Positions 25,001 through 36,427 of a stretch of DNA of 64,000 nucleotides are shown here, piece by piece (positions within the stretch are counted from its first letter, which is position 1; each line of letters opens with the position of its first letter). The stretch is taken from assembly GCA_905250075.1 (NCBI GenBank), contig CAJNOP010000063.1, positions 812,134-876,133 of the forward strand, given 5' to 3'. The DNA is from Rotaria sp. Silwood1 (lineage: Eukaryota; Rotifera; Eurotatoria; Philodinida; Philodinidae). The translations under genes were made by a program, and so were the position numbers. The notes below the pieces were generated by a model. The model searched no databases and was not told the DNA's origin. It worked only from the letters and a program-made list of their open reading frames with translations.

Positions 25001-25302
25001 TTTTTTTTATATTTGTTAAAATTCTTTTATAATTTATTATTTAGGATCCAATCAATTGGACAAAGAAAAGTATTTTAAATATTGCTGCATCAGGTAAATT
25101 TTCCAGTGATCGTACTATAGCTGAATATGCACGTGAAATATGGGGTGTTACACCAACTCTTACACCATTACCACATCCACATGAAGGTCGACCTGGTACA
25201 AAACACGAAGGTGAAGCAGCAGCAGCAGCAGCAGCCGCAGCAGCAACAACAACAAATATTCATGGTTCATCATCTTCACTTAATGAACAAGGAAAAAAAT
25301 AA
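19001..25302 (+). CDS. PYG: Glycogen phosphorylase
   Basis: Releases glucose-1-phosphate from glycogen in the cytosol using pyridoxal phosphate. 19 exons: 19001-19375, 19427-19563, 19631-19696, 19747-19858, 19919-19969, 20024-20084, 20151-20233, 20297-20440, 22059-22298, 22367-22471, 22534-22592, 22650-22764, 22854-23162, 23213-23254, 23315-23389, 24411-24643, 24726-24866, 24922-24988, 25045-25302. This gives 890 residues; animal enzymes have about 845. RKQISIRGL places the phosphorylase-kinase target serine at residue 25. [33 protein letters not shown] and [10 protein letters not shown] (PLP lysine, residue 691) are intact. The N-terminus is about 10 residues longer than vertebrate forms. 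The C-terminus has an extra Ala/Thr/Ser-rich tail of about 45 residues encoded partly by a GCA repeat. Introns 8 (1.6 kb) and 15 (1.0 kb) contain hAT-like MITEs. Confidence 0.97.
21457..21895. mobile_element. hAT-like MITE in PYG intron 8, 8-bp TSD
   Basis: Flanked by perfect 8-bp duplications GTCTAAAC at 21449-21456 and 21896-21903. Terminal repeats CACAGATGAGCACAGGAC and (inverted) CAGCGATAAGCACAGGGC agree at 14 of 18 positions. Inside are repeated GTCCTGTCC/GGACAGG words and a second internal copy of the end (GATGAGCACAGAAC at 21783). It is 439 bp and non-coding. An 8-bp duplication is the hallmark of hAT insertion. Confidence 0.85.
23400..23830. repeat. Foldback-family remnant, PYG intron 15
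   Basis: Contains CTATGCAAAGTTTAAAGTCA at about 23552 and a weakly matching TTTCAACTC block near 23792. These correspond to the shared core of the dispersed foldback family. It is too decayed to place ends. Confidence 0.4.
23889..24230. mobile_element. GC-rich hAT-like MITE in PYG intron 15
   Basis: The ends are CAGAGATGTCCATGGCGGC and (inverted) CAGAGATGCCCATCGCGGC. Flanking octamers ATCTCGGA and CTCTCAGA agree at 6 of 8 positions and resemble the nTCTAGAn duplications known for hAT elements. The inside carries many GGCGGC/GCAGCGGCAG words, a GC-rich island within DNA that is otherwise near 30 percent GC. It is 342 bp and non-coding. Confidence 0.75.
25214..25246 (+). repeat. GCA trinucleotide repeat coding polyalanine in PYG
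   Basis: A run of GCA codons (one GCC) encodes nine alanines followed by three ACA threonines in the last PYG exon, after the conserved REIWGV region. It is an in-frame microsatellite, so its length is likely variable. Confidence 0.85.
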
Positions 25303-25363
25303 AACATTTAATAAAATATTTTCTTCATATTAATCACGTAGACAAAATATATAGTTAATATGA

Positions 25364-25615
25364 TCATTTAGTCAATAGATTTTCATCAAAATAATTTTTA
25401 TCATATGTATTCAAAGAAAATAAAGTTTCATATGCCGGTGAAAATTCTTCTTGACTAGTTGAAAGAATAATAATAGATAAATATTTAATTTCATATTGTT
25501 TTTTTCGTCGTTGATGAATATATCGTCGAATAAATTCAATCATATAAGCAAATATTATTGATAATATTAGTATTATAAAAAACAGACATATAAGAATAAT
25601 AATACCATCTAACAT
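25364..25615 (-). CDS. Small single-helix membrane protein (hypothetical)
   Basis: I do not recognise this 83-residue ORF. It begins with an ATG followed at once by a hydrophobic stretch of about 25 residues (IIILICLFFIILILSIIFAY), then a basic segment (RRYIHQRRKKQYE) and a polar C-terminus. That suits an N-out, C-in single-pass protein. It is intronless and lies tail-to-tail with PYG, 61 bp from the PYG stop. Hydrophobic ORFs arise easily in AT-rich DNA, so reality is uncertain. Confidence 0.4.
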   Translation of the reverse strand: MLDGIIILICLFFIILILSIIFAYMIEFIRRYIHQRRKKQYEIKYLSIIILSTSQEEFSPAYETLFSLNTYDKNYFDENLLTK

Positions 25616-27378
25616 ATTTTAAAAATATGTCAATATAATTCTATATAATCATGATAAAAGAAAATAGAAAAAAACTAGTTTTTTTTTTTGTTTTGTTTCA
25701 TGTTCATGTATAAAAGAATAGAAGGTTATAAATATATACTTGCTGCTTTTTTCTTTTTTTTTTTTTGGTTGTTAATTATGATTATTCGAATACTTCCATT
25801 AAGGGAACTGGCATGTATTTCCGTTTCTATTTTCAATAATATTTTTCTTTCTTTATGTCTTTCCGTTTTGATTACAAACGAATAGAAAGAAAAATTATAG
25901 TTGTTAGAAAACAGGAAAAAAAAATTGCCTGTTAAGTTCACACTAACTTGAATTTACTCATATATGTACTAACGATAAGACTATTAACATTATTGTCATA
26001 TATAATCAAGTTATTTCATAAGTTTGTCTTTTTTTTTTAAAGATTTGATAAAATCAGTTTTTGTATACGCAATAATTTCTAATCATATGTATCTAGTTAG
26101 GGTTATCTAAAAGTAAGCATCGATAATACTTTAATAATGTTTTGTAAGCTTGAGAAAATTTTCTTTCTGTATGTACTAATTGTATAAGTAAATCTATATA
26201 TTTCTGAAAGAGCTCATCATTCCTCAACTAATATCATAGTAATAAGGTCTCGATAAGAACTATTTGTTTTGACATGCGATGATAACACTAATATCCATGT
26301 CGGAGAAAAACAAAGGTCGTGTGAGTATTTTTGTTTTGTTGAATAACATTTTATCGAAACAAGATAGAAAATTACCGTTTTCACTAGTTAAAGAAAAGTT
26401 TAAGCAGCATCAAATCATATACAATAGATTTATTTTTGTAACATTTGTTCAATTAATTTTCTAAAAGCAAAAGTTATAGCATATAGATGTTTTATCGAAA
26501 GAAGCGTTTTCTTTTTTTCATAAACACTACCAGAAAAAGTGATTTAGAGTTTCAAATACAATGCCTAGAACTCTTGAATAACTAAATCGAAACATGTGAG
26601 TCTTACCTTGTTTTGTAGATCTTCTATTAGCGGCTGGAATACACATCTGCTGGTTATTGAAAATTCATAGAGTAAATGTGTTTTCAATTAAAAAAACCTC
26701 GAAAAAAAAACGTCATATCAAATAATTTCCAGCACACTGTTCGATATGTGATCTCATCGTTTCTTTTCAACGATGGAAATAGTAGCTCTCTATCTAAGTT
26801 ATTCAAAAACAGCTCACCTACTCTTTTTTTTCTTTGTAGATGTATATATTAATGTTATCGTCATATGCCATGACAAATAGCTCTTATTGAAAGCTTATTA
26901 ATATAATATTAATTTTAGAATAATGAGACCTTTCAAAAATATAGAACTTTGCTTGTAATGTCAATATATGCAGAGAAAAATTTTTTCTTCAAACTTTTTA
27001 TACGATATTAAAGTAATATTATTCCTACTTTTCGATTGCTCTAATTAGTTAAGTTTTGATTAATCATTTCAATCTTTCAAAGAAAATCTTCTTTTATAAT
27101 AATACAAAAACTGAGATCTATGTCGTCTGGAGTAAATTAGGTTTTAATCTCGAAGTATCAAATTTCATTCTTTTTAATATACTTTAGAAAATCTTATTAA
27201 ACTATATTAATGACATCTGTAGTAGGTCTAATTAAACAGTTGTTTATATGATTAATCAGCTCAAAGTACATTATAATACTTTTTCATTCAGATCATAGTG
27301 ATTATTAGTTAGATGTTATGCAGGTATAACATTAAATTGAATATTGCCCTTTTACAAATATATTTTAATGAAAGGTAG

Positions 27379-27504
27379 TTGAGTACATTTGATAACAGCG
27401 GTCAATATGAGTCAGTTGTTGCTGAAGCGATAAAACAGTCCGAAGTACAAAAGAATGCTGGATATGCAAGATATGTTTCGAAACATTTTGAAAATGACGA
27501 ATAA
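27379..27504 (+). pseudogene. Orphan terminal-exon-like block
   Basis: After an acceptor-like GGTAG, an open frame of 41 codons runs to TAA and has a balanced, protein-like composition (SVVAEAIKQSEVQKNAGYAR) unlike the surrounding AT noise. It is followed directly by an A-rich tail. No upstream exon or start codon could be found. It may be the last exon of a gene whose other exons I missed, a gene fragment, or a retrocopied 3' end. Function unknown. Confidence 0.3.
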
Positions 27505-28509
27505 AAAAAAAAGAAAGACAATTAAATAAATACAATTTAAATTGATTGCTCTTTGTACAAGTATGACTTCTTAATAGTTTTTACACTTCTATTATAGTCT
27601 AATGAAGATTTCATACTATTGATATTTTAACAAATCAAGGTCTGTATGGATACTACGTAGGAAGTAGGTCACTATGCCATAAATGATAATATATAAAGGT
27701 TAAAGATTTTCTAACACAATGCTAAGAATTTTTTCCTAATTACAAAAACAAAACAATGAAAAGAATTTATATGACATTGATGAATTATATGTTACGTTTA
27801 TTAAAGAAATTCATAAGATAAATATGGCAATTTTTTTTCTTCTAAAGAACAATACCTTGTAATGATTATAAAAAATAATTATTGATAACATTCATATCGT
27901 GATAATGGTTTCAAATGATTGATATTTTTGTTATTTCCAAATATTAAAGTAACCATTTTTGCAAAAAACATGACAGGTGTGCATCTTCAATTCATCTACA
28001 CCTTATATCACATGTAAGAAAAATTTTCAAATATCAAACTCATGATAATCGTTTGTCAATATATCTATCGAATAGCATTTGAGTCGAGTATAATTTATAA
28101 ATCATGATTTTCAACAAAAAATCAAGAAAAAATCAACAAAAATTATCAATTTTCATTCTATAGCATTACAAGAGAAGATATACATACAATAGTAGAGTAC
28201 TAAAAGCTTGTCTACATACATTTATGTAGACATTATTTCTCATTTTTCTATATAAACTAATTTTCTTTCGCCTCAAGACTTATGAAACATCCTATAACTA
28301 AAGTTGTTTTGCCTTCAGACGAAAATATCTTCAATTAAGTTTTTTGATGAAGAATTAACTTCCTGTATTTGAAATATTTATTTTGACATATATAATTGAT
28401 AGGATCAACACATTCGAGTTACGCCTTGAAATTATTACTAAGAAATCAAAAAAATAATCTAGGTTTGTTTTTTAAATAACCAATGGATTAAATGATCAAG
28501 TACGTGAAG

Positions 28510-29290
28510 TTATTAGTATTAACGAATGCGTCAAAACTTTTTAGATAAAGTATTTGAAGAGGATCAGTAGAAAGTATTATATACTTGATTAGAATCAGAA
28601 CTTAATGCTCTTCTCGAATCTATGTTCAACATTTTTGTGAAACTCATATATTCGAAGTTATAAGAAAATCTTTGAAAGACCTGAAAATATAATTTGAACC
28701 AAGAATACGACTGTATTTTGTTAGAAATTGATTTAATATTGTTGTTCAGTGATTTTTTTTCTCGTTATTTCGTCAACATGTCCATTTTCGTTTCCTTCAA
28801 AGTATCACGTTTTGAATTAGTATCTGGATAAAAGATTTTCTTTTTGCATACGTTCTATTAGGGATATCTGGCACATAATCAAGGTCGAAACTGTCCTCTC
28901 TACAAAGCCAGTTAACTACGGAGTCTCACAGTTATCACGTAGAAACTATTAAGTTTACTTTATGCAAATAGAAATCAAGAAATGGTAAACATATGATTGT
29001 ATTTTTAACTAATGATCAGGATAACGTTTTGTAGAGGAATGTTTACGTATCTTGAACGATGTTATTAAACATCGAAGACCGACTGAACTTTATTTTCAAA
29101 CGTTTTCAAAAAATTGTTCATACCTCCTGACATTGAAGTCTTACAAAAATTTTGAATATAGATTTGGAAAGAGCACAAAGTTCTGAATCTAATCAAATAT
29201 ATGATAATTTCTGTTGATCTTCTTAATTATTCGTAAAATAAAGCAAAATTTTGTCTAAAAAAATTTCAAAACACTCGTTAGACTCTATAT
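28510..29290. mobile_element. Inverted-repeat element, family 3, copy 2 (decayed)
   Basis: Ends near 28519 (AACGAATGCGTCAAAACTTT) and near 29275 (inverted: AACGAGTGTTTTGAAATTTT) pair imperfectly. Inner blocks TCAGAACTTAATGCTCTTCT (28588) and GGAAAGAGCACAAAGTTCTG (29166) match those of the 14603-15330 element in place and orientation. Confidence 0.5.
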
Positions 29291-29640
29291 TAATATATAA
29301 ATCATTGAAATTTGACTTATAATCTCATGAATGAATTATTTGCAAATATTCGAAATACTTTGGATCAATTCAATGTAGTGTTAACTTTATTACATTGTAA
29401 ATGATTTTTAGCATAAAAAGTACATCTATGATAGTTAATATCTTATTTCATATATAAACAGACTCTAGTTTCTGTGCCCTGTAAGGACGAACTTTTTAAT
29501 ACACTTGATAGAGTAAAGTTCGCTTTGACATTTTCATTAATTTTTTTTTCTCTCAACATATTCTCATTTATCATATGACTAAATAATTGTTACAACAATT
29601 TATTGTTTTTGTTTTTGATATATAAATACAAAACAAAAAA

Positions 29641-31751
29641 TTAAAAAGTCTTTGTTTGTTCCATTTCCTTCCATTGTTGAAGTACATCAGCTTTACCATT
29701 TTTTGTATGTGAAAAAAAATCAAGTTTTTCTTTTTCGTTTTCTTTAACATAATATGCTAATTTTTTTAATGATTGATAATAATCTGTTTGATCGAATAGC
29801 CACATACATCTACCCGCTTTATATAATCGAACAGGCCAATAAGACCATTTTTGTTTATCATCTAATTTGTCAAATAATTGACCTTTATCAATATCCTTGA
29901 AATAAAAAAGATGTTCAACTATTTAATATTGTATAACTAAAATTAAGAAAAAAAAAAATAAACACACCCAACCCCAACTTCGAACCATTAGACGTACACC
30001 TTGACGAAGATCTTTAATAAATTCTTCATTCTTTTTAAGATCATTTATTACAGCATCGGGTAATTGATAAGTTGAACCTCGACTACTGATTTCATCAACT
30101 AAAATGAATACATATTGTTCTATTGATTAGCTGTCTAATTTGACTAATAATATAAACCAAGTTAAAACAAAAAAAAATAATCAAAAAGCATTCTGTATTC
30201 GAAATATAATAAAAGTGATCGATGATGAGGGTTCATGGTGAAAAACTAGAAAAACCTCAGATTTAGTAATGAGTCAATATCAAAATGTAATTGTGCTGCT
30301 TCCACTTTGTAGTTTTAATAGAAGTAGATAATCATCCTGAAGACAAAACCTATTGAGAAAAATGAATCTTCTTTCAAATATAAAGTTGAAAAGATTTGAA
30401 GTTTCATTTAGGGTGTTTCAAAACAGTTACCGTTGTATTCGACTTAGATAAAAAGAAGAAATTATACTAAAATGTTTGTTTTAATGTGAGAGTATATCAA
30501 TGATATGTTCGGAAAATGTTTCGGATTTGTGTTATCATTGCTTGACAAGTTAACATGTTCAATATAGAGAAAACAAAAGGTTTTGGACTTGAACCACTTT
30601 AAGTTATTTTTCAGATTTAGTTTTTTTGGAAACACTTGTTACTAAAGCCTTTGTGCAATGGTAAGTGGAGAAAAAAAAAAGTTTTATTTTCTTTCTAAAC
30701 TTACAATAAGGCCCCTGACATCTATCACTTTAATGATAAATGATAATAGACTTCGGAAAGTGTATTTATATTATACCTCGAATTAAACGTCTCAAAGATA
30801 TTTTTTCCATCTGACGAAGGAAATATATCCAACTCTCGAACATCATTCGACTTCATATTATGGCAACGTGTAAGTCTTGATGAGACTAAGAAAGCTTAAA
30901 GAAATTTCGGACTCATTATCTATCAATGTGATGTGGTGACATTTTTAATGAAATGTTTACTGTGTACAAGAGATTTCTGGAAAATTCAAAACAAAAATTT
31001 TCGACCTGAAATTTATTTTATAACTATTAGACAGTCCGAAAATTTGCAACGAAAACAAACACATCTTTCTTGAGATATACAACTTATCACAAGAAAGACA
31101 CATTCATTTTTATTGAAATATTCAGAACTACCGACGTACCTATACGAAAAAATCCCAGTCAAAATTCTTAGTTTTAAATTTTCCAAAAATTTCTTGTCCT
31201 TAGTAAATAGTTTATTAAAACCGACATAAGTTTTCATTTGTAGGTAATAGGCCTCAATCTTTTCTTAATCTCATTGAGATTTACTCATAGTCATAATATG
31301 ACGTCGAACAACATCCGACAGTTGGACATTCGAACTTATCAATAATTTTGTCGATTAGAATGAATTAGTACGAATAGAGACTATTCATACTAATTAAAAT
31401 TTCATAAAAAAAAAAAACAGTTTTGCTAATCGAACTGAATTTGATATTATCTCAATTAACTAACTCACTAGGAAACATCCACCAATCATAATGATGATGA
31501 TGAAATGCAAGCCAATCTCGTCGTTGATTCCATTCTTCAAATTGTTTTAATTGTTGTTTAAATTGTTCAAGAAGTCTATCTTTTCCAATAAATGTATTTG
31601 AATCTGATTTTGGTGATGATGGCGTTATTTTATCAATCTCACTATCACCTCCTTGTTGTTCTCCAGGACTCGATATACATGATGATAAACAATTAATTGA
31701 ATCTGTTGATGGTCTATTTGAATTTCTGTTTGTATTAAACAAATAATTCAT
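29641..31751 (-). CDS. Uncharacterised protein with WWMFPID and SWGWD motifs
   Basis: I do not recognise the family with certainty. Three exons (31751-31469, 30098-29968, 29895-29641) give 222 residues. The GTGAGT donor at 31468 is favoured because it joins the frame as WWMFPID; the frame stays open across both junctions. Order: Ser/Asn-rich N-terminus, a charged helical segment (DRLLEQFKQQLKQFEEWN), HHHHYDWWMFPID, then RLMVRSWGWD, WSYWPVRLYKAGR and a Lys/Glu-rich helix to the C-terminus. The invariant-looking Trp/Arg/Lys clusters suggest a compact soluble helical domain. No signal peptide or membrane segment is present. It lies 259 bp downstream of ILRUN on the same strand. Intron 1 is 1.37 kb, with no identified element. 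Confidence 0.75.
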
Positions 31752-32010
31752 CTTGAATATTCAGCATTTATAAATAAGCAAAAAAAAAAAAATAACAAAA
31801 GAAATATCCATTATTAAAAGTTTGAATGCGAGTTTCTACTAAAAAATTTGTCAATACACAACTTCTTATTCTTCTTTTTTTTTTTATCTACATGAAAAGT
31901 CAATCGAGAAAAAAAAAATAAGTTTCGATATTAAAAAAAAAAAAAAGAACAAGGTAGTTTTCTCTTAATAGATAACACCCACTCGGTTTCAATTAACATT
32001 AAATAACGAA

Positions 32011-35000
32011 TTAAAATGCATCAAAAGAATTATCGTCTATTCTTCCGTTTGATGATGTTGACGGATCTAACGGTGGATGATTGATATTACTTGTTCGAGA
32101 ATATTCCTATGAAGAAACAAAAAAGCAAATTTCTTTTCCTTTTTTTTCTGTAAACTTTGTAAATATTTATTCTTTAACTTACAAGTGGATAACTCATCCA
32201 TTCTGTTCCATTTGACATATTTGGATTTGAACTAGATGCGACATCTAAATCGAACAATAGTAATAATTATTTACATATATTAACTTACATCGAGTAGATT
32301 GCAATGGATTTATAGACGATGATTGAAAAAGTAAATTATGTGATGATTGTATACCCGTTGGATTATTCATATGTGAGGGATAATTTATGTTCGTACCAAG
32401 AGAATGACATTGTTCAAGTTGTTGTGTAATACCCATTATACCTCCTTCTTCAACACTGGCAATTAACCAAATAGGATCTTTTAAAAAAAAAAAGGCAAAA
32501 CAAAAACAACCAAATAATATAATTTATTATATGTAACAGGTAATCGAAAAGTAATTAGAGAAAATGTTCTTTACGAATATGAGTTTCTTTACAAGATGGT
32601 ATAGTAATAATTGGTTTGTTCGAAATCAATTGCCAACCGTAAGAGTTTCGGATAAGGAACATCGTGTCAATTTAGATAATTTTCTTGACTTCTATATAAA
32701 ACAGACATATACTGTCATTTCTGATTGATTGCTTCAAAACTATTGATTCTTATTTCATTTTGAAGGGAACAACCTCGTGTTTAACTCTATGGTAGAAAAA
32801 TCGGTAATATTAAGTATGAAGTAGAAGAGATTGTGCAGCGCAAAATTTGAATTTTCTTCGTCTAAATCTAATTTTTGCACCTCTAAAAGTTTAACTCATA
32901 ACTTCTAAACTAGAAATCCTAGAAAATATAGAATCTATATTCGAATACAATACAAAATTTTAATTCTAACGTAATGATTTTAAAGGGCCTGATCACAAAT
33001 CATGACTTTTTCTGCGCTCTAGAAACATTATAAAATGAAAGTACTTCAACAGTATACAATTATTCTGATATCGGTTGCTTAAGGTCTCGTTCCGTTTGGG
33101 ATAAAAAATTTAGAAATAACAGAACTCAGTGTAATCTCTGGAGAAAAAAAACTCAGACAACTAACTACAAAAGCTTCACAGATCTCCCCTCCAAGATTTC
33201 AATGAATTTTTGTCTATGGACACAACATAGTGTCCTAGTAAAAGAACTCTAAAAGGATTTGAATGCATGTTGAGATTTGGCTAAGCTATCGAGTTCGTAA
33301 TATGCCTGTTTTCCAGAACCTCCTGTAGCACTCCAGCTTTTCGGAAAAAATTTAATCTTTGACTTTCTACCTGATAATTTGCGCATCCATAGACCTTAAG
33401 TGTACTTCCATGAAAAAACTCAGAAATTTTGAATGAAGTCTTTTCAAGATACATAGATTTCAAAACATTTATGCCCTATCCAAGTCAAAGAATCCAATAG
33501 GCAGGATTTCGATTCAGATATCATTGGAATCCAATGAAAACCAATAGAATCTCGTCAGAATTTACTGATATCCAGTCAAATCCCACTATCGAAGTTCTTG
33601 ACACTAGATTTTCGGTTAATTCCAATAGAATTCTGTCGGTCTTAAGACGAATAGGCATGACTCGATGGTTTAGTTTCGATTTGAGTATAGAAGATCTATG
33701 GAAAAGGGTCTATATCTTGAAATTCTGATATATCGCAGAGAATTCGTTCAAAATCTCTAAGTTTTATTCATAGAAGCTAGTATAGTTCAGGTCTGTAAAT
33801 GCACAAAGTTCTAAGTCAAAACTTGAAGATTCAGTTTTTCTGAACACATGGAGTTCTACAGAAGTCTGTGAAAAATAGGCATATTACAAATTAGATAGCT
33901 TAGCTAAATCTCAACATGTACTCAAATCCTTTTAGGAGTCATACTAAGACACTGTTGTATTCATAAACAAAAACTCATTAAAATCTGAGAGATACACCTG
34001 TGAAGGTTTTCTAATTAGTTGTCGCTCTTTTTGAGTAGTTATATACTGCTGAGTTAATTTCGTTTAATAATGTTTTTTTTTCAGAGTGCGGAAAAATTCA
34101 TGATTTTTTTACTAGGTCTTTTCATCATGTCATAGTATGCAGATTCCGCTCTGAAAGAGAGAGGAGCGTACAGGTCGCGTCTAAGCGAACATTTTCTTTA
34201 AAATAAAAATCACGCCTTTTCAAGATCTGAATATAAAGAAATATACTTTAATATAGTCCATCTAATAGTATGAATAACTTTGTTACAACACTCAAAGAAT
34301 CTGAAAAATCATTTATCGAAAAATAACTTGAAAATCGTGATGTCACCAGAAAAACTGATATTTGAAAAAAGTAAACTGTTCGATAGACTAATCAAGTATA
34401 TTTTTTCAATCTTCAAATCGTGCTCTATACAAAGTTTTAAAAGTTTTTTTTTTTAATTTGTACGTTGAACTTCTAAAAAAAAAGAATATAATATTTATTC
34501 TTTTCTCTACAGTGTGTCATTCGAACAGCTATTCTTGTTAAATGAACAATTCACTAACATCCAACCTCCAAACTTTTCTAAATTTTATCAGAATATTCTT
34601 CTATCTACTGTCTTTAATTTTTGTTAGTGCAAACGTTCCAGGACTGCATGTTAGATTTCGAAAAAAAAAACTAGGATTTTCAGTTTTTCTGATTTTAGAA
34701 AAATATTTAATGGACAAAAGGTTGTATATTTGTAATTAATGTATTGAACTACGTCGAATGATATATATATAACATAACTTAATTTCTCCAAAAAACTTTG
34801 TTTTTATATCCAATCATTTCTGAGCAAGAAATGCACACTGAGAAGAGAAGAACTTCAAGAAAAAGAAAATCTATTTTTTTAAACATCCAAAAAACGACAA
34901 TTGAAATATTTCTCTACCTCCAAATGGTACACCAGCTGATGTAAATAATCGCCATTGTGATCTAATAATACGTGATACATTTGGACTTGTTATATTAACT

Positions 35001-35577
35001 GAAATATTTGTTTGTTCACCAGGTGCTAATGAACTAACATAGATTTCATCTCGATCTTGTAAACGATCACCATTTACAAAACGTAATGAACAATTATTTG
35101 GCCATCGTTCAGTACCTTAAAGAATATCAAATAATTCTTATACATTTGATATTTTAGAAGAATAAAAAAACGATATTTACCAGAATTTTCAACTCTCCAA
35201 GTTTTAATAAATCGTGTATTAGGTGGAATAGCTTCACCTTCTCCAACAGTAACATCAGCAATAAATCTCATTTGAGGTATTTTATCTGTTGGCATTTCCG
35301 CATCATAATAAGCGAGTATAGCTTCATTTAAATTCCTATAAAATAGAAAATTTTATATAATCAAAAAGAAACAAAAAATATATCATATTTACCAATTACT
35401 CATTTCAAGAAAAAATCCACAACCTTCATCTGTTAACATAGCATTCGTTGTTGAACGAAATTGTGCAATTAAATCTTCACGATTACAAGTTGTTATTGAA
35501 CGTAATCGTTCCATTAAATCTTCATCTAAACTTGACATACCGGCTATTGATGATAACGGTTCGGAATCAATATCCAT
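32011..35577 (-). CDS. ILRUN: ILRUN homologue (UBA-like plus NBR1-like domain)
   Basis: Homologue of vertebrate ILRUN (C6orf106), an autophagy-receptor-related regulator of antiviral and inflammatory transcription. Six exons (35577-35393, 35335-35181, 35115-34918, 32477-32289, 32244-32183, 32106-32011) give 294 residues (human 298). The N-terminal UBA-like fold ends in GFFLEMSNWNLNEAILAYYD. The NBR1/FW domain follows, with FIADVTVGEGEAIPP, FIKTWRVENSG and QWRLFTSAGVPFGDPIW, then GGIMGITQQL. The remaining tail is Asn/Ser-rich and disordered. Intron 4 is 2.4 kb because of a long inverted repeat at 33140-34040. Confidence 0.93.
33140..34040. mobile_element. Long inverted repeat in ILRUN intron 4
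   Basis: Arms at about 33140-33400 and 33750-34040 are reverse complements with moderate divergence. CTAAAAGGATTTGAATGCAT, GTTGAGATTTGGCTAAGCTA and AATATGCCTGTTTT on the left return inverted on the right. The right arm also carries ACAAAGTTCTAAGTCAAAAC (33797), related to the core of the dispersed foldback family. It is non-coding. Confidence 0.7.
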
Positions 35578-35936
35578 TATAAGAAGAAAATTAAAAAGAT
35601 AAATGCGTTAAAATCTGAAAAAATTGAATTTATTGATATTTGTATATAATTATTTAAATATTTATTGATCATAAAAAACAAAAAGAAAGAACAAAAACAA
35701 AAAAAAGCGAATGAGAATATTTGATGATGTACTTCGCCGTCGCACGTTAATGGTGATATTTATTGTTTTTTTTTTTTTTGCTTTTTTTCAATAAAACATA
35801 TTTTACCCTTTATCAATATAATATCAAGAATACAAAAAAAAAAAAAATCAAATATTGAAAAAAAAACAAAAATTAAAATACAAAGAATAGAAGTCATTTA
35901 TATGATTGAAAAAATTTTATTGTTCAATACTAATAA

Positions 35937-36427
35937 TTAACGCTTAAATACATCCGTTATAATTGGAATTGTTGATTCTAAAATCTTATGAATATGAAAT
36001 GGAATGAATATAAATGCTGAATATGTAATAAGTGAAATAATAAGAATAAATATGCTTATTATAAGAACTCTTTCCCATGGTTCCATAACATAAAGTGTAG
36101 TTGTTAATAAAAATTGCATATAAAAACTTTGTATCAATTCTAATAATGGTTTATACCAAGCAGATTGTCGTTGTCGTCTGATTTTATTCTATACGTAAAA
36201 ATACAAAATTATAGAGATCTTTAATTGATGATTTATTAACATGATGAATATTTTATTGAGATTGTCTAAATCGAACAGTTCTTTTTTGTTTTGTTTAATT
36301 AAAGAAAAAGATTTTAGTTAATTTTTTTTTAACTTCAATCTAGTCATATTATATTATATATTACCGATAATTCATCGTGGTTCAACGTCATTGAATCCAA
36401 ATATGATGTCCGCGTTGTAACATTCAT
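35937..36427 (-). CDS. Serine palmitoyltransferase small subunit, valine type
   Basis: Small activating subunit of serine palmitoyltransferase, the ER enzyme that starts sphingolipid synthesis. Two exons (36427-36365 and 36188-35937) give 104 residues. The family core is clear: FYMQFLLTTTLYVMEPWER, followed by a hydrophobic helix and FIPFHIHKIL. It has a longer N-terminus than the human proteins (71-76 residues), with RRQRQSAWYKP before the core. Val55 aligns with human ssSPTa Met28 / ssSPTb Val25, the residue shown to set acyl-CoA chain-length preference. The valine predicts ssSPTb-like behaviour. A second gene of the family lies 0.9 kb upstream on the same strand. Confidence 0.88.

Larger units (their letters stand above)
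25616..29640. other. Gene-poor interval with decayed repeats
   Basis: No complete gene is visible over 4 kb. It contains one orphan exon-like block (27379-27504) and the second family-3 element (28510-29290). The rest is AT-rich with short meaningless frames. Confidence 0.5.
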
